From NCBI RefSeq assembly GCF_901000735.1, contig NC_081547.1:19344838-19408837 (forward strand): 64,000 bases of DNA, given 5' to 3'. A model generated the notes under the pieces. That model made no database searches. It saw only the letters and a list, made by a program, of their open reading frames with translations, and had not been told where the DNA came from. The position numbers and the translations under genes were made by a program. Below, one piece after another: positions 1 to 12,291 of the stretch; positions within the stretch are counted from its first letter, which is position 1, and the number at the start of each line of letters is the position of its first letter. The stretch comes from Corylus avellana (taxonomy: Eukaryota; Streptophyta; Magnoliopsida; Fagales; Betulaceae).

Positions 1-2
1 TT

Positions 3-1552
3 GGTTTAACAGCAGAGATGATTAGAAGGAACCTGATATGGGTCGTATATCGGCTGCAGATTGTGGTCGAACGCCAACCTTCATGGTAAGCCATTTTACT
101 AGTCACCATTCAAAGAAAAGCCTAATTAGATCTCCATCCTCAAAATTACAATTAATTAGACATCGGTTGGACTTGACAGGGACCCGGTTAGGACATTGCT
201 GTGATCAGACTGGCTCCCAGTCGAGTCCTAGCAGGGTCCGGCAACGTTTTAGTTGGGTCTGTAGATTTGAGAATGTGATGCTTAAACTTGAAAAATGGTT
301 AACAATTTTTTGTGAAAAATGATTTGAAAAATGAAAATTAAAGTGAGTTTTTCAGTTGAACAAAAAATATTTTCTGTTAACTATTATTTTTTTATCGTAC
401 CAAATATCCGAATAAATTTGAGAATGAGATGCCCAAAGTGCTCCAACGCTACATGTTGGCTTTGATACTATTAATCATGATCGACCCATTGAAATCTCTG
501 AAGGGCTGATGTAGTTCAAGTCGAAAGTTGGATACCAAGACCAGGAAAGCGTGATTGGCTCGTCCGTGATTACAAGACAGGCGAAACTATTCTTAAAGCA
601 ACCAGGTTGACACTTGTTGCCGTGAATTATTGGTTAATATTCACTGTTCTGTCACATTCACTCTTTAATCTCTTCTATACGCAGCCTGTTTTTGATGATG
701 AATAAAAAAACAAGGAGATTATCTATAGAAAAAGAAGCATGGGCAGAGATAGAGCCTTATGTTTTGAATTGTGACCCTATCATTAACAAGGATAAGAGAA
801 AACTTGTGCAATGGGACCTCCATAGAGCAGATCATGTCCGAACAGGTATAGCAGTAAGTATCTTCAACTTAAAATCTGTCTCCTTCAATATATATATATT
901 GCGTATTTTCTGTATATAGCAAGCAATCTTTTAAACAAATTAAACTCTTTCTTCCCAACCATTGCAGCCTTTATGGAATGATTTGGATGTCAATCAGCAT
1001 GTGAACCACGTCAAATACATCAGCTGGATTCTTGAGGTACATCCTTTTGCATGCCTCTATTTGCTTTTCTTACTGCTAAGCTTCAGTAGAGAATTGATAT
1101 TAAAGCCTAATAAGTAGTTTATTGGAAGAATGTCCAAGAGAGTACGTGAAGGAGATTTGCTGGATTATTTTGTTTTCTTTCTTTAATTTTTTTCATATAA
1201 AGCGAAGAGAGTATGCAATGCTTAATTCTATTAGGCATATAAATATTTCTTTGTTTAATTTCTTTTATCCTTTTCTTAACAATTAATGGAAAATGATGCT
1301 GCCTATTAGAGTGCTCCTCGCTCGGTGCTGGAGGGTCACAAGCTTTCTTCGATGACTTTGGAGTATCGAAAGGAGTGTGGGAGAGATAGCATGCTGCAAT
1401 CTTTCTCTGCAGTCAACAGAAAAGGTACGAGTCACTCTGCAGAGGATGAATGGGTTGAACTTGATCACTTGCTTCGACTTGAAGATGGGAGTGAGATTCT
1501 CAGGGGAAGGACTACATGGATGCCAAAATATAGTAAAGGATGCTCAGTGTAA
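3..1552 (+). CDS. FATB: Acyl-ACP thioesterase, FATB type, 3' part (5 exons)
   Basis: FATB is the plastid enzyme that hydrolyses acyl-ACP (mainly 16:0) to release free fatty acids for export. Exons that join in frame with GT/AG borders are 3-85, 504-605, 685-853, 968-1036 and 1310-1552, giving 221 residues up to TAA. The 5' half, with transit peptide and first hotdog domain, lies left of the window. Visible family blocks are RRNLIWVV, RDWLVRDYKTGE, MMNKKTRRLS, WNDLDVNQHVNHVKYISWIL and TLEYRKECGRDSMLQS. The residues of the thioesterase site (Asp, Asn and His in DVNQH; Glu-Cys in KECGRD) are all present. The protein is a diverged FATB: it lacks a few residues before RDWLVRD, and the stretch after RRLS is unusual. 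It ends with a short tail after the WVELDHLLRL block. The open frame and good splice sites favour a working gene or a young paralogue. FATA is less likely because the MMNK..RRLS and EIEPY blocks fit FATB. Confidence 0.87.
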
Positions 1553-1779
1553 GAACTTATTCTATTTGTATTAACTATCCCAAATAAAATGTTTTGTGAT
1601 GCCTCTCATTTATAGAGATATACAAGCAGATCTTGAGTAAAGATAAATGCAATTTGAATTTAAATAATACAACATCTATCTACACGTTCAAACTTGCTGC
1701 ACCTTATCCTCCTGCTGTCAAAAGTTGTTTGTGTTATGAAAATTTCCCAAGACCCATTAGATACGAAAAATGAAAAGAA

Positions 1780-2054
1780 GGGTACGTTAATAATCTTTTT
1801 GGTACTTGAATTTTAATGTTTTTATTTTTACCCCCTAGGTTTTAAAACATGACAAATCTAGTACCTCAGATTTTGAAAAAGACCGAATCACCACCTCAAT
1901 TAATTTCCGTCAATCCTCCACTAACGGAAGTCCACGTCATTGCCATGTAATCACATAATATCGTGACACGTGTCCACCTTAAAAAAAAAAAAAAAAACTA
2001 AACGGTATATCCACGTTGGTATAACATTAAACAAAACAAGTGAAATAATTTGAT
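1780..2054 (+). repeat. Left terminal inverted repeat of the Pack-MULE
   Basis: Its reverse complement matches 2847-3113 with about 90% identity by eye. Landmarks shared by both arms are the outer CTTTTTGGTAC, the GTTTTAAAACATGACAAAT block, GACACGTGTCCACCTT, a poly-A run, and the inner end GTGAAATAATTTGAT. The left arm has a small insertion (TAC) after the outermost GGG. Confidence 0.88.
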
Positions 2055-2381
2055 CTCCTTCTTCTTCAAACCGAAGCTTCCTTCTCCGTTTGCGGTCAAT
2101 AAAAGCATGAATGCTAGACCACGAGCTCCAAACCCAACAGATCAAAATTACACAAGAACCTCCACAAAAAGCACTACTTCCCTTTGTTATCGGTTTCGCT
2201 ACAAAAACTCTCAATTTTTGTTTTTCTTTTCTTCCTTTTAGCAATTAATTCTTATCAAACCCAAATTAGTGAGCTTTAAGCTCAAAATCGAGTGGCCAAT
2301 TTCCTAGTTTTCTTATTTTATCATTTCCATTGTCTACTAATCTCGCATGAAACAAATGAAGCAGATCCACAATCTAATACC

Positions 2382-2528
2382 CTATTTCATGATGCCGACG
2401 GCACCGAAGATGAGAAGCGCGATAGTGAGAGCGATCTCCTTGATGGGAGGCCTGTTGTTCACTCCGTAAGACGTCTCCATCATTATGTCCTTGTCCGTTA
2501 TCGAGAACGCGTGGTCCATGTACGCCAT
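2382..2528 (-). pseudogene. Captured first exon of a TMEM230 (DUF872) gene
   Basis: On the minus strand an ATG at 2528 opens 48 codons and stops at 2382. The peptide begins MAYMDHAFSITDKDIMMET and continues NNRPPIKEIALTIALLIFG, which is the conserved N-terminus and first membrane segment of the plant TMEM230/DUF872 family (small two-pass proteins of the endomembrane system). The family normally continues with a second membrane helix and is about 110-120 residues long. Here the frame ends a few residues into the first helix (GIMK then stop), about where I would expect the exon to end. It lies between the inverted repeats of a MULE, so I read it as a transduplicated exon, not an independent gene. 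Whether it is transcribed cannot be judged. Confidence 0.78.
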
Positions 2529-2846
2529 TGATCTCCTTGCAAGCTCTTTGATTCTCACACAGGTTAAAGGTTTTCTTGGATAGGGTTGAAGAATTGGGAC
2601 AACAACAGCGATTGTTGAATAAGGTGGTCAGTAGTTTTCTTGGAGTTGAAGTTTGAGGTAGAAGGAATACTCTCTAGTGAGGAAGATATTCTTTTTGATT
2701 GAAGTTCAAGGTAGAGGACTGAGGAAAGAGTTATAGCCTGTGTAAGCTAAACCCAGACCAACACAAGAATCCAACAACCCTAAATTGCAATTGTAGAAAA
2801 TTTGGGGGAAAACATGGACGGGAAAAATGGGATATAGGGGAAAAAT

Positions 2847-3113
2847 ATCAAATTATTTCACTTTTTTTGTTTAATGTTATATCAACGTGGATTTGCCGTT
2901 TAGTTTTTTTTTTTTAAGGTGGACACGTGTCCCGATATTACATGATTACGTGGCGATGACGTGGACTTTCGTTAGTGGAGGATTGATGGAAATTAATGGA
3001 GGTGGTGATTCGGTTTTTTCCAAAATTTGAGGCACTAGATTTGTCATGTTTTAAAACCTAGGGGGGAAGAAATAAAAACATTAAAACCCAGGTACCAAAA
3101 AGGTTATTAACCC
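2847..3113 (-). repeat. Right terminal inverted repeat of the Pack-MULE
   Basis: Inverted partner of 1780-2054. It ends in ...GGTTATTAACCC and is followed by the 9-bp duplication TAAAAAGAA. Confidence 0.88.
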
Positions 3114-3122
3114 TAAAAAGAA

Positions 3123-3949
3123 CGCGGAATAACAAAAATTAGGCAATCACACACGACATCAAAATTTAAGTGGTTTGCCTTAATAATCCTATATCCACTG
3201 GCACAACCTAGAAAAAATTTACTATCAAAAGTTGGAATACAAAATAGTAGAGAGAAAATCACCCAAAACCCAAAGCATCAATACACCAAAATATCACTAT
3301 CACACAAGAAAAATTATTCTCAAAATAGAATACAAAAGACAAAAGTACAAACACTTCTTTTATCGAAACAGATGGCGACTTTGTTTTTCTCTATTTCTCT
3401 ATCATGAAGCAACTCTTTCTTTTTTGTTTTTCTTCAAAGTGCACCAATCCCTTTTAATCTTTGTGCGGCATGGCTAAGAAAAACCAAGAAGAAAAATTGC
3501 CCAAAATTGAAGTTGGAACCACAAGTTATGCAGCACTCCCTTTTGTGCTTCACTAGTGCTTACGTTTTGCACACTTTCAACCAAAGAAAGGCTCTCTCTT
3601 TTATAGAAGCATAAGTTAGCTAAAGTAGGAAATCCAAGTCCAACTTTGTGTAGGACTTCAACAAAAAAAAGTGTAGCATTCCAACTCCAAGTAGAATATG
3701 GACTTGTCTTCGGAACCAAGAGGAAAAAGCAAAGAGTGGGTCCTACTAATTTGATGACTTGAAGGCATCCACGTTTAATAATCTCCAGCCTGACTTGAAT
3801 CTCAACAAGTTGCAACATTCACCTCTTAGTATGCCTCCACCCATTGCCTTTAAGGGTAATCACAATCCATGAGTGACACTCAAGTCCAAGCACCTCTTGA
3901 ACTTGAGCATATGACTTGGTTTAGACATAACACCATGTTTTCCTACTAG
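3123..3949. other. Non-coding stretch, possibly remnant of a copia LTR
   Basis: No gene seen. Around 3140-3210 the text (CACACGACATC ... AAGTGGTTTGCC ... ATATCCACTGGCACAACC) resembles a block found in some plant Ty1/copia LTRs. It directly abuts copia pol remains, so it may be the decayed 3' LTR side of that element. No clean LTR ends were found. Confidence 0.3.
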
Positions 3950-4645
3950 TCATGTCAACCATACAGCTTTCTCTAATGGCTCTTTCTTCCCATAGACCCA
4001 TCTGCACCCTTTTGCCTTCTTTCCCTTGGGTAATTTTGTCAATACCCAAGCTTTACCTCTTTGAAGTGACTCCACCTCTTTTGGCATACCATCCTGAACA
4101 GACGATGGATCTCCACTACTAGTTGTCAGAGCAAAACGAACGATATCCTCAAAGCCATATCTCTCTAGTGCTTTTCGATTACGTTTTTCTCTCCCTCTTG
4201 CTAAAGAATAAGACTCATCTTGGTGTTGTGAGTCTCTTGAAGATCCTTCGTTATCACGTTCCTCCATGAGTGAATGCTATTCATCAAGCTCCACCTCCAT
4301 GAATTGTTTCTCTTTCTAACTGTTAGTCGATGCTTCATGTTTATGATCCATATTCTGAACTGTACCTTCAAAAATCCAATCTAAGTTTACACACTCAGAC
4401 TCCTTCGATTCCTGCTTCGTAACACCAATTATTGCACTTGACCCATCCTTGTATACAATACACTCATAAAAATCACATTCCGACTTCTAATGATCTTCCG
4501 CTTTTGATCATATCAAAACCGACAACCAAAGGCATCATCTCTATATCTAATGAAGAAACACTTTCTAGATTTAACATTTAGTTTACTCTGAGCAGCAGAC
4601 TCACTATGAACATACTAAGCACAACCAAAAATTTTCAAAAGGGAA
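3950..4645 (-). pseudogene. Ty1/copia pol remnant (integrase C-terminus to start of reverse transcriptase)
   Basis: Read on the minus strand from 4645, the translation shows the copia integrase C-terminal block (LKIFGCA.YVHSES, then SKLNVKSRKCFF and RSRNVIFYE). An acidic linker follows, and then RKALERYGFEDIVRFAL and KGKKAKGCRWVYGKKE, the usual entry to the copia reverse transcriptase. The frame is broken by stops between 4267 and 4330, and the reverse transcriptase is lost after KKE at 3950. It is a dead piece of an LTR retrotransposon polyprotein. Confidence 0.8.
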
Positions 4646-5457
4646 AGATTTACCTCTAGATAATAAAAGCAAAAAGTTCCATTAAACTCATGCAAAAAGT
4701 GTAATGTGTGATAGCTCCAATTAAGTAAGAGTTAAACAGTGATTTGGAGAGAGAGAATATAGACAAGAACCTTATAAGGGAAATGAACATGCTTTAGCAA
4801 TTAAAAGCCAAACCTTATCATGCTAGGGCCTAAACTCCCTCATCCTATACACTCACCTTCAGACATATCGTAAGCTTTTAGCTAAGTCCGATAGTGACCA
4901 TCTGTTTCTACAATGTGGTTATTGATTTTTTCTATAGGGACAAGCAGATCAAAAGGAAGTTATTGAGCACTTTTTCATTTTTCATTTAACATAAATATTT
5001 TGCTTTACCTCAGAGGAGAGAATGCCGAAGCTTTTAGGAGATAGGTTCAACTACCTAGTTGGTCAATTTGATTAATTGGCAAGTCGATAGTCTTTACGAA
5101 ACTCCTTATCAGAACTCCCAAAGACATATCAAAACAAACTTAACTTAAGCTTTTATAGTGCATAAGATTGATCATGAGTAAAATGTCTCTTAAGAACTCA
5201 ACATTAGGCAGAAGAATAAATCAAATCATAGACAAGATAATCATCTAGTGCATAGCAAGAATACTTAGACCCCCTCATTCTGACTGAAGATTCGGGAAAA
5301 ACAAGACATGAGAGAATAAGCAGCTATGTGAGGAAAAACAATAAAACAACAATTGAAAATCAAGAAAGCAAGATGCAATGCAAGTATCTAATTATGCCAT
5401 AGGATACCAAAGAGTAAAAAGAGAGATGCATCTATCCTGGGCATGCTGTGTGACAAA
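4646..5457. other. Interior of the copia remnant, no recognisable domain
   Basis: It lies between the copia pol and gag pieces. I see no open frame of note and no integrase core or protease motif. This part of the element is probably deleted or replaced by unrelated AT-rich sequence. Confidence 0.4.
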
Positions 5458-5742
5458 TCATGATAAATCATACACACCAATTGCGTCCCTGAGATAATCA
5501 AACATAAAACCATTCTCCTGTCTGCATTTCTTCAAACTTACACTCATTTTGAACCTATTACAAAAAAACCAACGAATGAGCCAATCTAAAATTAACACAA
5601 CTGATCTTGACAGTGTTAACCGGATAACACCCAGGACCACTCGATCAAGCAAGACCCATTGGTCATCATCCATGCTGTCAGGTTGTTCCCCTATGAGAGG
5701 CAAATGTATTTTTCTCCCATACCTATAATCTACAATTTGCAT
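5458..5742 (-). pseudogene. Ty1/copia gag fragment (UBN2-like)
   Basis: The minus-strand frame contains IHLPLIGEQPDSMDDDQW followed by VLLDRVVLGVIRLTLSRSV. This is the LxLxxxxP..M.DEQWxxLDRxVLGxIRLxLSxNV block of the copia-type Gag (UBN2 family). After this block the sequence departs from the family. It has the same orientation as the pol piece at 3950-4645 and the expected gag-before-pol order. Confidence 0.75.
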
Positions 5743-6089
5743 CTTAAAATACCCAAAATATGTATTGTCGACTTAATGCCCCCAAATATGGTATTGACAA
5801 GTCTAGTAAGGTTACTGGCAATTACCCCAGTTTAGCCAACTGGTAGCTAAATGGGGAACCGCCCCTCTAAGCATCATCAGAGTTAATACATAGGAAGGTG
5901 AAATAAATCTAAGATGTCTAATAGCCATAATGAAACATGTAATATCCTCGAAACACAAACATAGAACAACTAATAGACATAGTAACTTAAGCAAACTTGA
6001 TAACAATGCGTAGATCTTTACTTAAGCAAAGTCCGTTGTGGCAACCGTGCCACTCTTTGGTTTTAGAAACAGGTTTCCTCTAAGATGTA
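5743..6089. other. No gene seen; unassigned
   Basis: AT-rich sequence between the copia gag fragment and an LTR. No primer-binding site of the TGGTATCAGAGC type was found on either strand here. Confidence 0.5.
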
Positions 6090-7446
6090 TGTTAAGTGCC
6101 AAAATATTCATAATTTAGCCCTTAAACTTATATGTGTTAATTTAGTGTTGTTAGTTTATGCCATTTTATTTCATTTTTGTATTTTTTATGCTTTTGTAGG
6201 CCTTTGGAAGAAAAGGAAACAAATTTGGAAGTATTGGGCTTAAAGAGCAAATTGGAAAAAGTTGAAGGCTCTGATAGTGCGATCGATTACAGGAGACCAG
6301 CGATTGAGTACACTACAAGCGGAATGACCAAACGAGCACAAGGCCTGCACTCGTGTGCACACAAGGATACTCGATCACAGACGTGCGATCGAGCGCACAC
6401 AGGTTGGTGCGCTTCAGAATAATGGGCTGTAGCCAGAATGCCCTTTCCTTCCATATTAGGGTATTCCAAGTCCCACTTGTAATAGGACTAAACCCTACGA
6501 ATTTTTTAAGTTTACTAGTGTTTCAAGGACATCTAGAGGCCTATAAATAGACCTCTTAGCTTCTAAAAAAAGGTGTGGAGAAAGAGGTACAAACTTTGGA
6601 AAGGAATTGAAGGCTAGATCAAGAGTAGTTTAGGTTTTTCTTCTTTTCCACCTTTAATTTTTGTTATGTAGTTTATATTTTAATAAGGGCTAGATTGAAG
6701 CCCTAGTCATGTCTATTTAGGATTTAAATATTGGCGTCTTTGCTACAATTATATTCTGGTGTATGTAACTTGATTAATTCTTATTTTCTTGAATTCCTCA
6801 TATGTGTTTGTCTGATCAACATATACATGTGATATGGATTAGTTAATTAAATCAATTTGGATGATTGAGTCTTGGGTTTAATAATAGTAGCAAAAGAAAT
6901 CTATATCGGGTTCTTGGGTTAATCAACATGGGGAACCGGGAGTAGACACCCATACCCTAGGCCTCATGTGTCTGTCGATTTCCATAGATTTATGTTTTCT
7001 TAAAGAACAACTTAGTAGACATTCATGTTAAATCGTTTAAGAAAGAAAATAATTAGAGTAAACACCGTGCCTAATTCGTTGCTTAGGGAAATCAATAACT
7101 TAAGGAGTAGACACCCATACCCTTAGGTTGGCAAACATTAAATATATCGGTATAATTGCCGCATTGGCATATTGTTATCTTAATTAGTCTGATTAGTGGT
7201 GGATATCAAAACCCTAATCCTTTTTAGTTTTAGTTTATCTTTTATTTTATTTCTTTATTTTAATTCAGTCTTGACAATTGAGTTTTATCTGTTAATTAAA
7301 TAGGAAATTACTTCTAAACATAATTTACCAATCCTTGTGGGAATGATCTCATATTTGCCTGCTATACTATCGTTTGATCTTGTGCACTTGGGAGTAAAAT
7401 GTACCATGTATTTGCTTATTAATTCAGGTGGGTATTTGGTACAATA
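6090..7446 (+). mobile_element. LTR of type B (Ty3/gypsy-like)
   Basis: Starts TGTTAAGTGCC at 6090 and ends GGTATTTGGTACAATA at 7446. Full-length relatives lie at 15231-16606 and 19019-20396, and a partial one at 63460-64000. Promoter parts are visible: a block of GATCGAGCGCA-like words at 6283-6418, then a TATA box (CCTATAAATAG) at about 6541. No target-site duplication is visible here, so it may be one end of a broken element. Confidence 0.75.
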
Positions 7447-8118
7447 AGTTTTTAGGTGCCTATTAAATCAGTAGAATTCAAATTCAGGCAACTCAGCCCC
7501 AGGGCCATACAATAAAGCTCAATCCAACAGGCAGCCTTACCAACCTCATTCCACTTACAGGCCTCCACAACAGCACTACCAGCCTCTCACTTCAAGTAGT
7601 CCACCACCTGATGACAACCCCACAGGGGACATATTTCATTCAAAGGTTGCTGAAGTTGATTTCATTGGGGTAGAAATTTTTTTGGCAAATTCCCTAGCTA
7701 CCTCAGTTTTTGAGAACTCCCATAGAGATAAGAGGTTGATCATGAAACCAGTTCGGGACAAACACACTGCACATCGTCATGGGGAGCATCAAGACCTATT
7801 AGCTGAAAGAAGCAGTTTTGGGATGTTAAGAAGAATCCTCTTCCTTGTGGAGTGCTACATGATCATAAAGAAGAAGGGATGGAAGAGCTTGGTTGGACTT
7901 CTGAAGGATCGAGGTAAGATCCTTCGGGACTCGAACTTACATTGAGAAATACCTCCTAGGATCAAGTGCAAGCCCTGTGCGCTTGACCCTCCACTCCACC
8001 AGGGCATATGATCTCCATCCAGGTTTATTTTATTCATTGTTGTTTCATTCTTTGTTTATCTTTTTACAACAATGTGTGCACTTGATTGGTATTTGGTTGG
8101 AGTATCAATTTATTTTTA
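7447..8118 (+). other. Unassigned, probably retroelement interior
   Basis: 7480-7945 contains an open but unrecognisable reading stretch rich in Pro/Gln words (for example around 7500-7600). No domain could be named. Its position between an LTR and the non-coding tail of a gypsy-like element suggests a degraded gag or pol piece. Confidence 0.3.
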
Positions 8119-9373
8119 GGACATGTGTTTTTGCATTCAAGTTTGGGGGTATGATATGCCCACATCTACTCATTCAGGTATTTCTGTACTCTTGATCTTA
8201 TTCTTTAGTTCTATACATACATTGGGGACAATGTATGATTCAAGTTTGGGGGTATGAAAAAACAAAACACGGTCCATTATTATTGTTATGTCATTCTTAA
8301 GCATATGGTTGAGCTTTGATTTTGGTTAGAAATTCATTGGTAGGCTTAAAGTTGTGAACACATGATTATATGACTTAGGAATTTTGAGTCTTATTACTTA
8401 CTTTTGGCAACATGAGATGCTTCTTGTTTCAATTTAAATCTATCTTGAGCACACTAGCACATGTTTGTGAGATATGAATTTTGAGACCAATTATGTTTGT
8501 TTTCAATATCTTGAATTCTGTTGGGTGACATATTGGGTGAATAACTTTGGCATGCTATAAAAAAAAAAAAATAATAAAATAAATAAAATAAAAAAAATAA
8601 AAAAATCAAGTTTGAATTTTTCGCTGAGTAACCGAACCTCTTGCCTCATTAAGCAGTGAGTGTTCACGTCAAAAAGTGAAATTTTTGGGTTGATTAATAA
8701 AATTGCTAGCTTAGCTTCGTAGCCGTTTTGACTCAAGTTAGTAAGTCCTTAGGGGTGTCTTTACACCTAGTGCCCTAAAGCCATTTGGTTTGGGAGACAT
8801 TGGCTTAACACTCGATACATGGGTCAACTAGAAAGCTTAAGGGAGCTAAGCATTGCAAAGCCTACAACAAGAAAAAAGAAAAAAAAAGAAAATAAAATAA
8901 AAAATGTATGCCTTGGTTGTTTCATTTGATATGAAGTCCAATAAATTCTGAGATGTTGACTCATTCATATTGGAATTATTTTGAAACCTCATGATTATGT
9001 GTTAGTTCACTTTGCACTAATTGAAATTTGTGTATCTCAATTTGCCATTTGTAAGTGATTTGACTTGTAAATTCCTGGGAATTTTGAAAATGAAGTTTAT
9101 AATTTTAAGCCTGCTAATGAATGAGAACCATTATTTTTGTGATGCTTTATCCTTTTGAATAACATAATGATGACAATGTTTGTGGGTATCATTCCTGGAA
9201 AACCCTCACGAGACTTCACTCGTCCTCTAGGGAATGCCTAGGGGTTTAAAAGGCTTGTTGCATATGCTAAATGCAATCGTACATCCCACGAAAGATGGAC
9301 TTATCTTTTTGTTTTTCAGTTTATTTTCTGTTTTGTATTGCTAAGGGACTAGCAATATGTAAGTTTGGGGGTG
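8119..9373 (+). mobile_element. 3' non-coding internal region of an Ogre/Tat/Athila-like element
   Basis: Contains repeated AAGTTTGGGGGTATGA purine tracts (about 8139 and 8240), one after ATTGGGGACAATGTA, and ends with AAGTTTGGGGGTG at 9361-9373. That final tract is a polypurine tract placed exactly before the LTR at 9374. The same non-coding region recurs at 14110-15230 (+) and 10936-11990 (-). The last ~180 bp (9190-9300) is the best-conserved part. Confidence 0.65.
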
Positions 9374-10835
9374 TGATAAGCGCCGAATATTGCACATTCA
9401 AGCCCCTTAATTTGCATATGTTAATTCCTTAGCATTGTTATTTGTTTGATTTTGTTTTGTTTTTATTGTTTTCAGGTTATAAATAAACATGCAATTAATT
9501 CCATTGATTTTGGGCTTAAAAGCACACTTTGGGAAGACCTAGAAGATATGATTAAGCTTAACCAATCAAGGTTAAGTTTAATCAAATAAAGGAAGGGATT
9601 AATTCGGAATTTCTCGAATTGGAGTCAAAATCGGATTAGATTCAAATTTGGATTCTGCATATGTCTCGGTATTTTGGCCATAACTTTCAGCTCAAATATC
9701 CGATTGAGGTGATTCAAGTGGCACTGAAAATCTAACTCAAATTTATACAAATCATAATGAAATATAATTTTCCTAATTCGGAGCGCTGCAATGCCAAAAT
9801 CGCCCCTTAAGATAGGAACGCAATTCTGGGCGAATCCTACTCCGATTTGGATTTGGTTTTTAGTCTCCCAATTGGACTGGGAGACTGCTCTCCGGTTTTC
9901 TCAGGGTTTCTAGGACTCTCCTAAGCCCTATAAATATAACTCTAAACATTGTAAACAGACACACCGCTTCTAGAGCAAAAATTCAGTAAAATAGTCTGTG
10001 GAGCTTAGAAGATCATGAGCGGCTAAACCCCTTCGTGGGGTGTTGATGTAACCCTATCCAAGCACAATGGTTTGATTGTATTTAATTTCTAGATTTTCAA
10101 TTTATGCATGTTGATTGTATAACTATGAGGATTGCTACAATTGATTTATGTTCTTCATATTAAATGCAATTGTTCTTAAATTTCAATATCAATATTTGTG
10201 AAATTCTTCTCTTGTCTTAGAAAGTATTTTACTTTTATTGATCTCAAATCATTCTTGTTTTCTGTGATTATGAGGATGATGGTTATACAATGGGTTTAAT
10301 TGACATATGATCAATAGGATTTGATAGGCTATGCCTAGGGAAGACGGATTGTACTACACCCTAGTTTAGTGTAATTTAGGTAGACAATCCGTACCTACCG
10401 AAGATGGGTTACACTTATTCATTGATTGTATGTATCCTGTTAAAGAATTTGATAATTTATACCTAGGGAAGACGGGTCGTACCGCATCTTAGTGGTTAGG
10501 TGGACGATCCGTGCCAACCTAAGATAGATTATGCTTATTCTTTAATAAGGTAGTTTCTTGTTTATTTATAACATGCATAGAATGAATTTCTGGGATTAAT
10601 TATGATTAGCCATTGTTGTGCGGATAGAGGTGAAGTCAATACCCTACACTCTCTCTTATTTTAAATCTCTTTTTATTTTCATGCACTTTAGTTTTAAAGA
10701 AAATCAAAACAAATCTCTTTTCAATTAAGTTAATTTTAATCTTTTAAATTTTGATAATAAAACCCCTGCAGTCCTTGAGGTTCGACACCCTCTCTATAGC
10801 CGTATCCTACAAAGATTCGTCCTATTGTGAGTGGT
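9374..10835 (+). mobile_element. LTR of type A, cut by an assembly gap
   Basis: Starts TGATAAGCGCCGAA right after a polypurine tract, so it is a 3' LTR. TATA-like CCTATAAATATA lies at about 9928. Next comes a CCCCTTCGTGGGG hairpin near 10030, then two tandem units with GAAGACGG..CGTAC words (10340-10550). The 3' end is lost in the N run. By comparison with 33669-35121 about 50 bp are missing. Confidence 0.75.
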
Positions 10836-10935
10836 NNNNNNNNNNNNNNNNNNNNNNNNNNNNNNNNNNNNNNNNNNNNNNNNNNNNNNNNNNNNNNNNN
10901 NNNNNNNNNNNNNNNNNNNNNNNNNNNNNNNNNNN
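10836..10935. other. Assembly gap (100 N)
   Basis: Exactly 100 N, the usual placeholder for an unsized scaffold join. The sequences on its two sides are in opposite element orientations. Confidence 0.98.
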
Positions 10936-12291
10936 AAAACAAAAAGATAAATCCATTTTTCGTGAGATGTACAATTGCATTTAGCATATGCAACAAGCCT
11001 TTTAAACCCCTAGAAATTCCCTAGAAGACGAGTGAAGTCTCGTGAGGGTTTTTCAGAAATGTTACCCACAAACATTATGCAACAGTTCATGTTATTCAAA
11101 AATTAAGGTATCACTCAAAACCATAATTTTCATTCATTAGCAAGCTTAAAAGGATAAACTCCATCTTCACAATGAATTGAAATTTTAAAATTTAATCACT
11201 TATAAAAGACATGCTGAGCTATCACAAGTTCAAAACAGTGTAAAGTGAATTAGCACATAAATATGAAGCTTCCAATTATTTCCAATGTGCAATGTCTCAA
11301 TATCTCAAAGTTCACTGAAATCCCTGTTAGAATGAACAACAATGGCATATTTTTCTTTTCCTTTTTTTTTTTTTTTTTGTTTTTTGCTTTTTTTTTTTTT
11401 TACTTTTTCTTCTTCGTCAAGTTGTGCAATATTTAGTTTCCTTAAGCTTTCTAATTGACCCATATAAAGAGTATTAAGTCAATGACTCCCAAACTAGATG
11501 GTTTTAGGGCATTTGGTGTAGAAACACCCGTAGGACTTACTAACTCGAGTAAAAAAAGCTACGAAACCAAACTAACCATGACATTAACCAAATCAAAATT
11601 CTTCACCTTTTGACGTGAACACTCAATGCTTTGAGGCAAGAGGTACAGTTACTCAGTGAAAACCTTATCAATGATCATTTTTTTTCGTCTTTTTATCACA
11701 CATATATATATATATATATATATGCCAAAGTATCCATCTAATAGATCATCCAGTTTCACCCAAGACATAGAAACACACACATCGGGCTTCATGTCATACC
11801 CCACAAATTATGTTCTAATGTGCTTGTGTAAGATCAGATCCAACATGTGAATTCTCAACTGCCTAAAGCAAGTAATTAAACTGAAAAAAAAAATTTCATT
11901 AGATCATGTGTTCAAAATTTTAACCTCACCAATAAAATCAAATCACAATTCTTAAGATCAACCAAAATTTTAAGACAAACATGAACATGCACTTGCGCTC
12001 GATCGCACAGCTACGCTTGATCTCCCTGGAATGGGTACTCAAGCGTACTGTAGCAAAACATAAGCATATAGGGCTCATAGGCAGCAGTGCGCTCGATCGC
12101 AATGACACTGGGCTCGATCACACTGCTGCAAATTAAATCAGATTTGCGGATGGAAACAGAAAGAAAAAACAAAACATAAAAATAAACAAAAACATATAAA
12201 ATTAAAAAATTAAAAATTAAAAACAAAAAAACAAAAAAAACAAACAAACAAACAAAAACAAAACAAAAACAAAACAGAGAAAAGAAAGCAA
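10936..12291 (-). repeat. Left arm of a large inverted repeat: element interior
   Basis: Reverse complement of about 13810-15180 with very high identity; a 64-codon stretch (11656-11850 versus 14266-14460) is the same on both arms. It is the non-coding interior of the A/B-type retroelement in minus orientation, with a pyrimidine-rich leader, a GATCGAGCGCA word block (12000-12120) and the conserved pre-PPT region (10950-11060). It is cut by gaps on both sides. Confidence 0.82.

Larger units (their letters stand above)
1780..3113. mobile_element. Non-autonomous Mutator-like element (Pack-MULE)
   Basis: A 1.33-kb element bounded by long, near-perfect terminal inverted repeats (1780-2054 and 2847-3113). 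Its flanks are TGAAAAGAA (1771-1779) and TAAAAAGAA (3114-3122), a 9-bp target-site duplication with one mismatch. Long TIRs and 9-bp duplications are the signature of Mutator-like elements. There is no transposase inside. The interior carries a piece of a host gene (see 2382-2528). It sits about 230 bp downstream of the FATB stop codon. Confidence 0.85.

Noticed and set aside
38..322. 94-codon frame at the window start
   Set aside because: Out of frame with the FATB exon at 3-85 and reads into its intron.
6283..6418. CRISPR-like array in the word blocks
   Set aside because: Plant nuclear DNA; words are short, degenerate, in both orientations and unevenly spaced.
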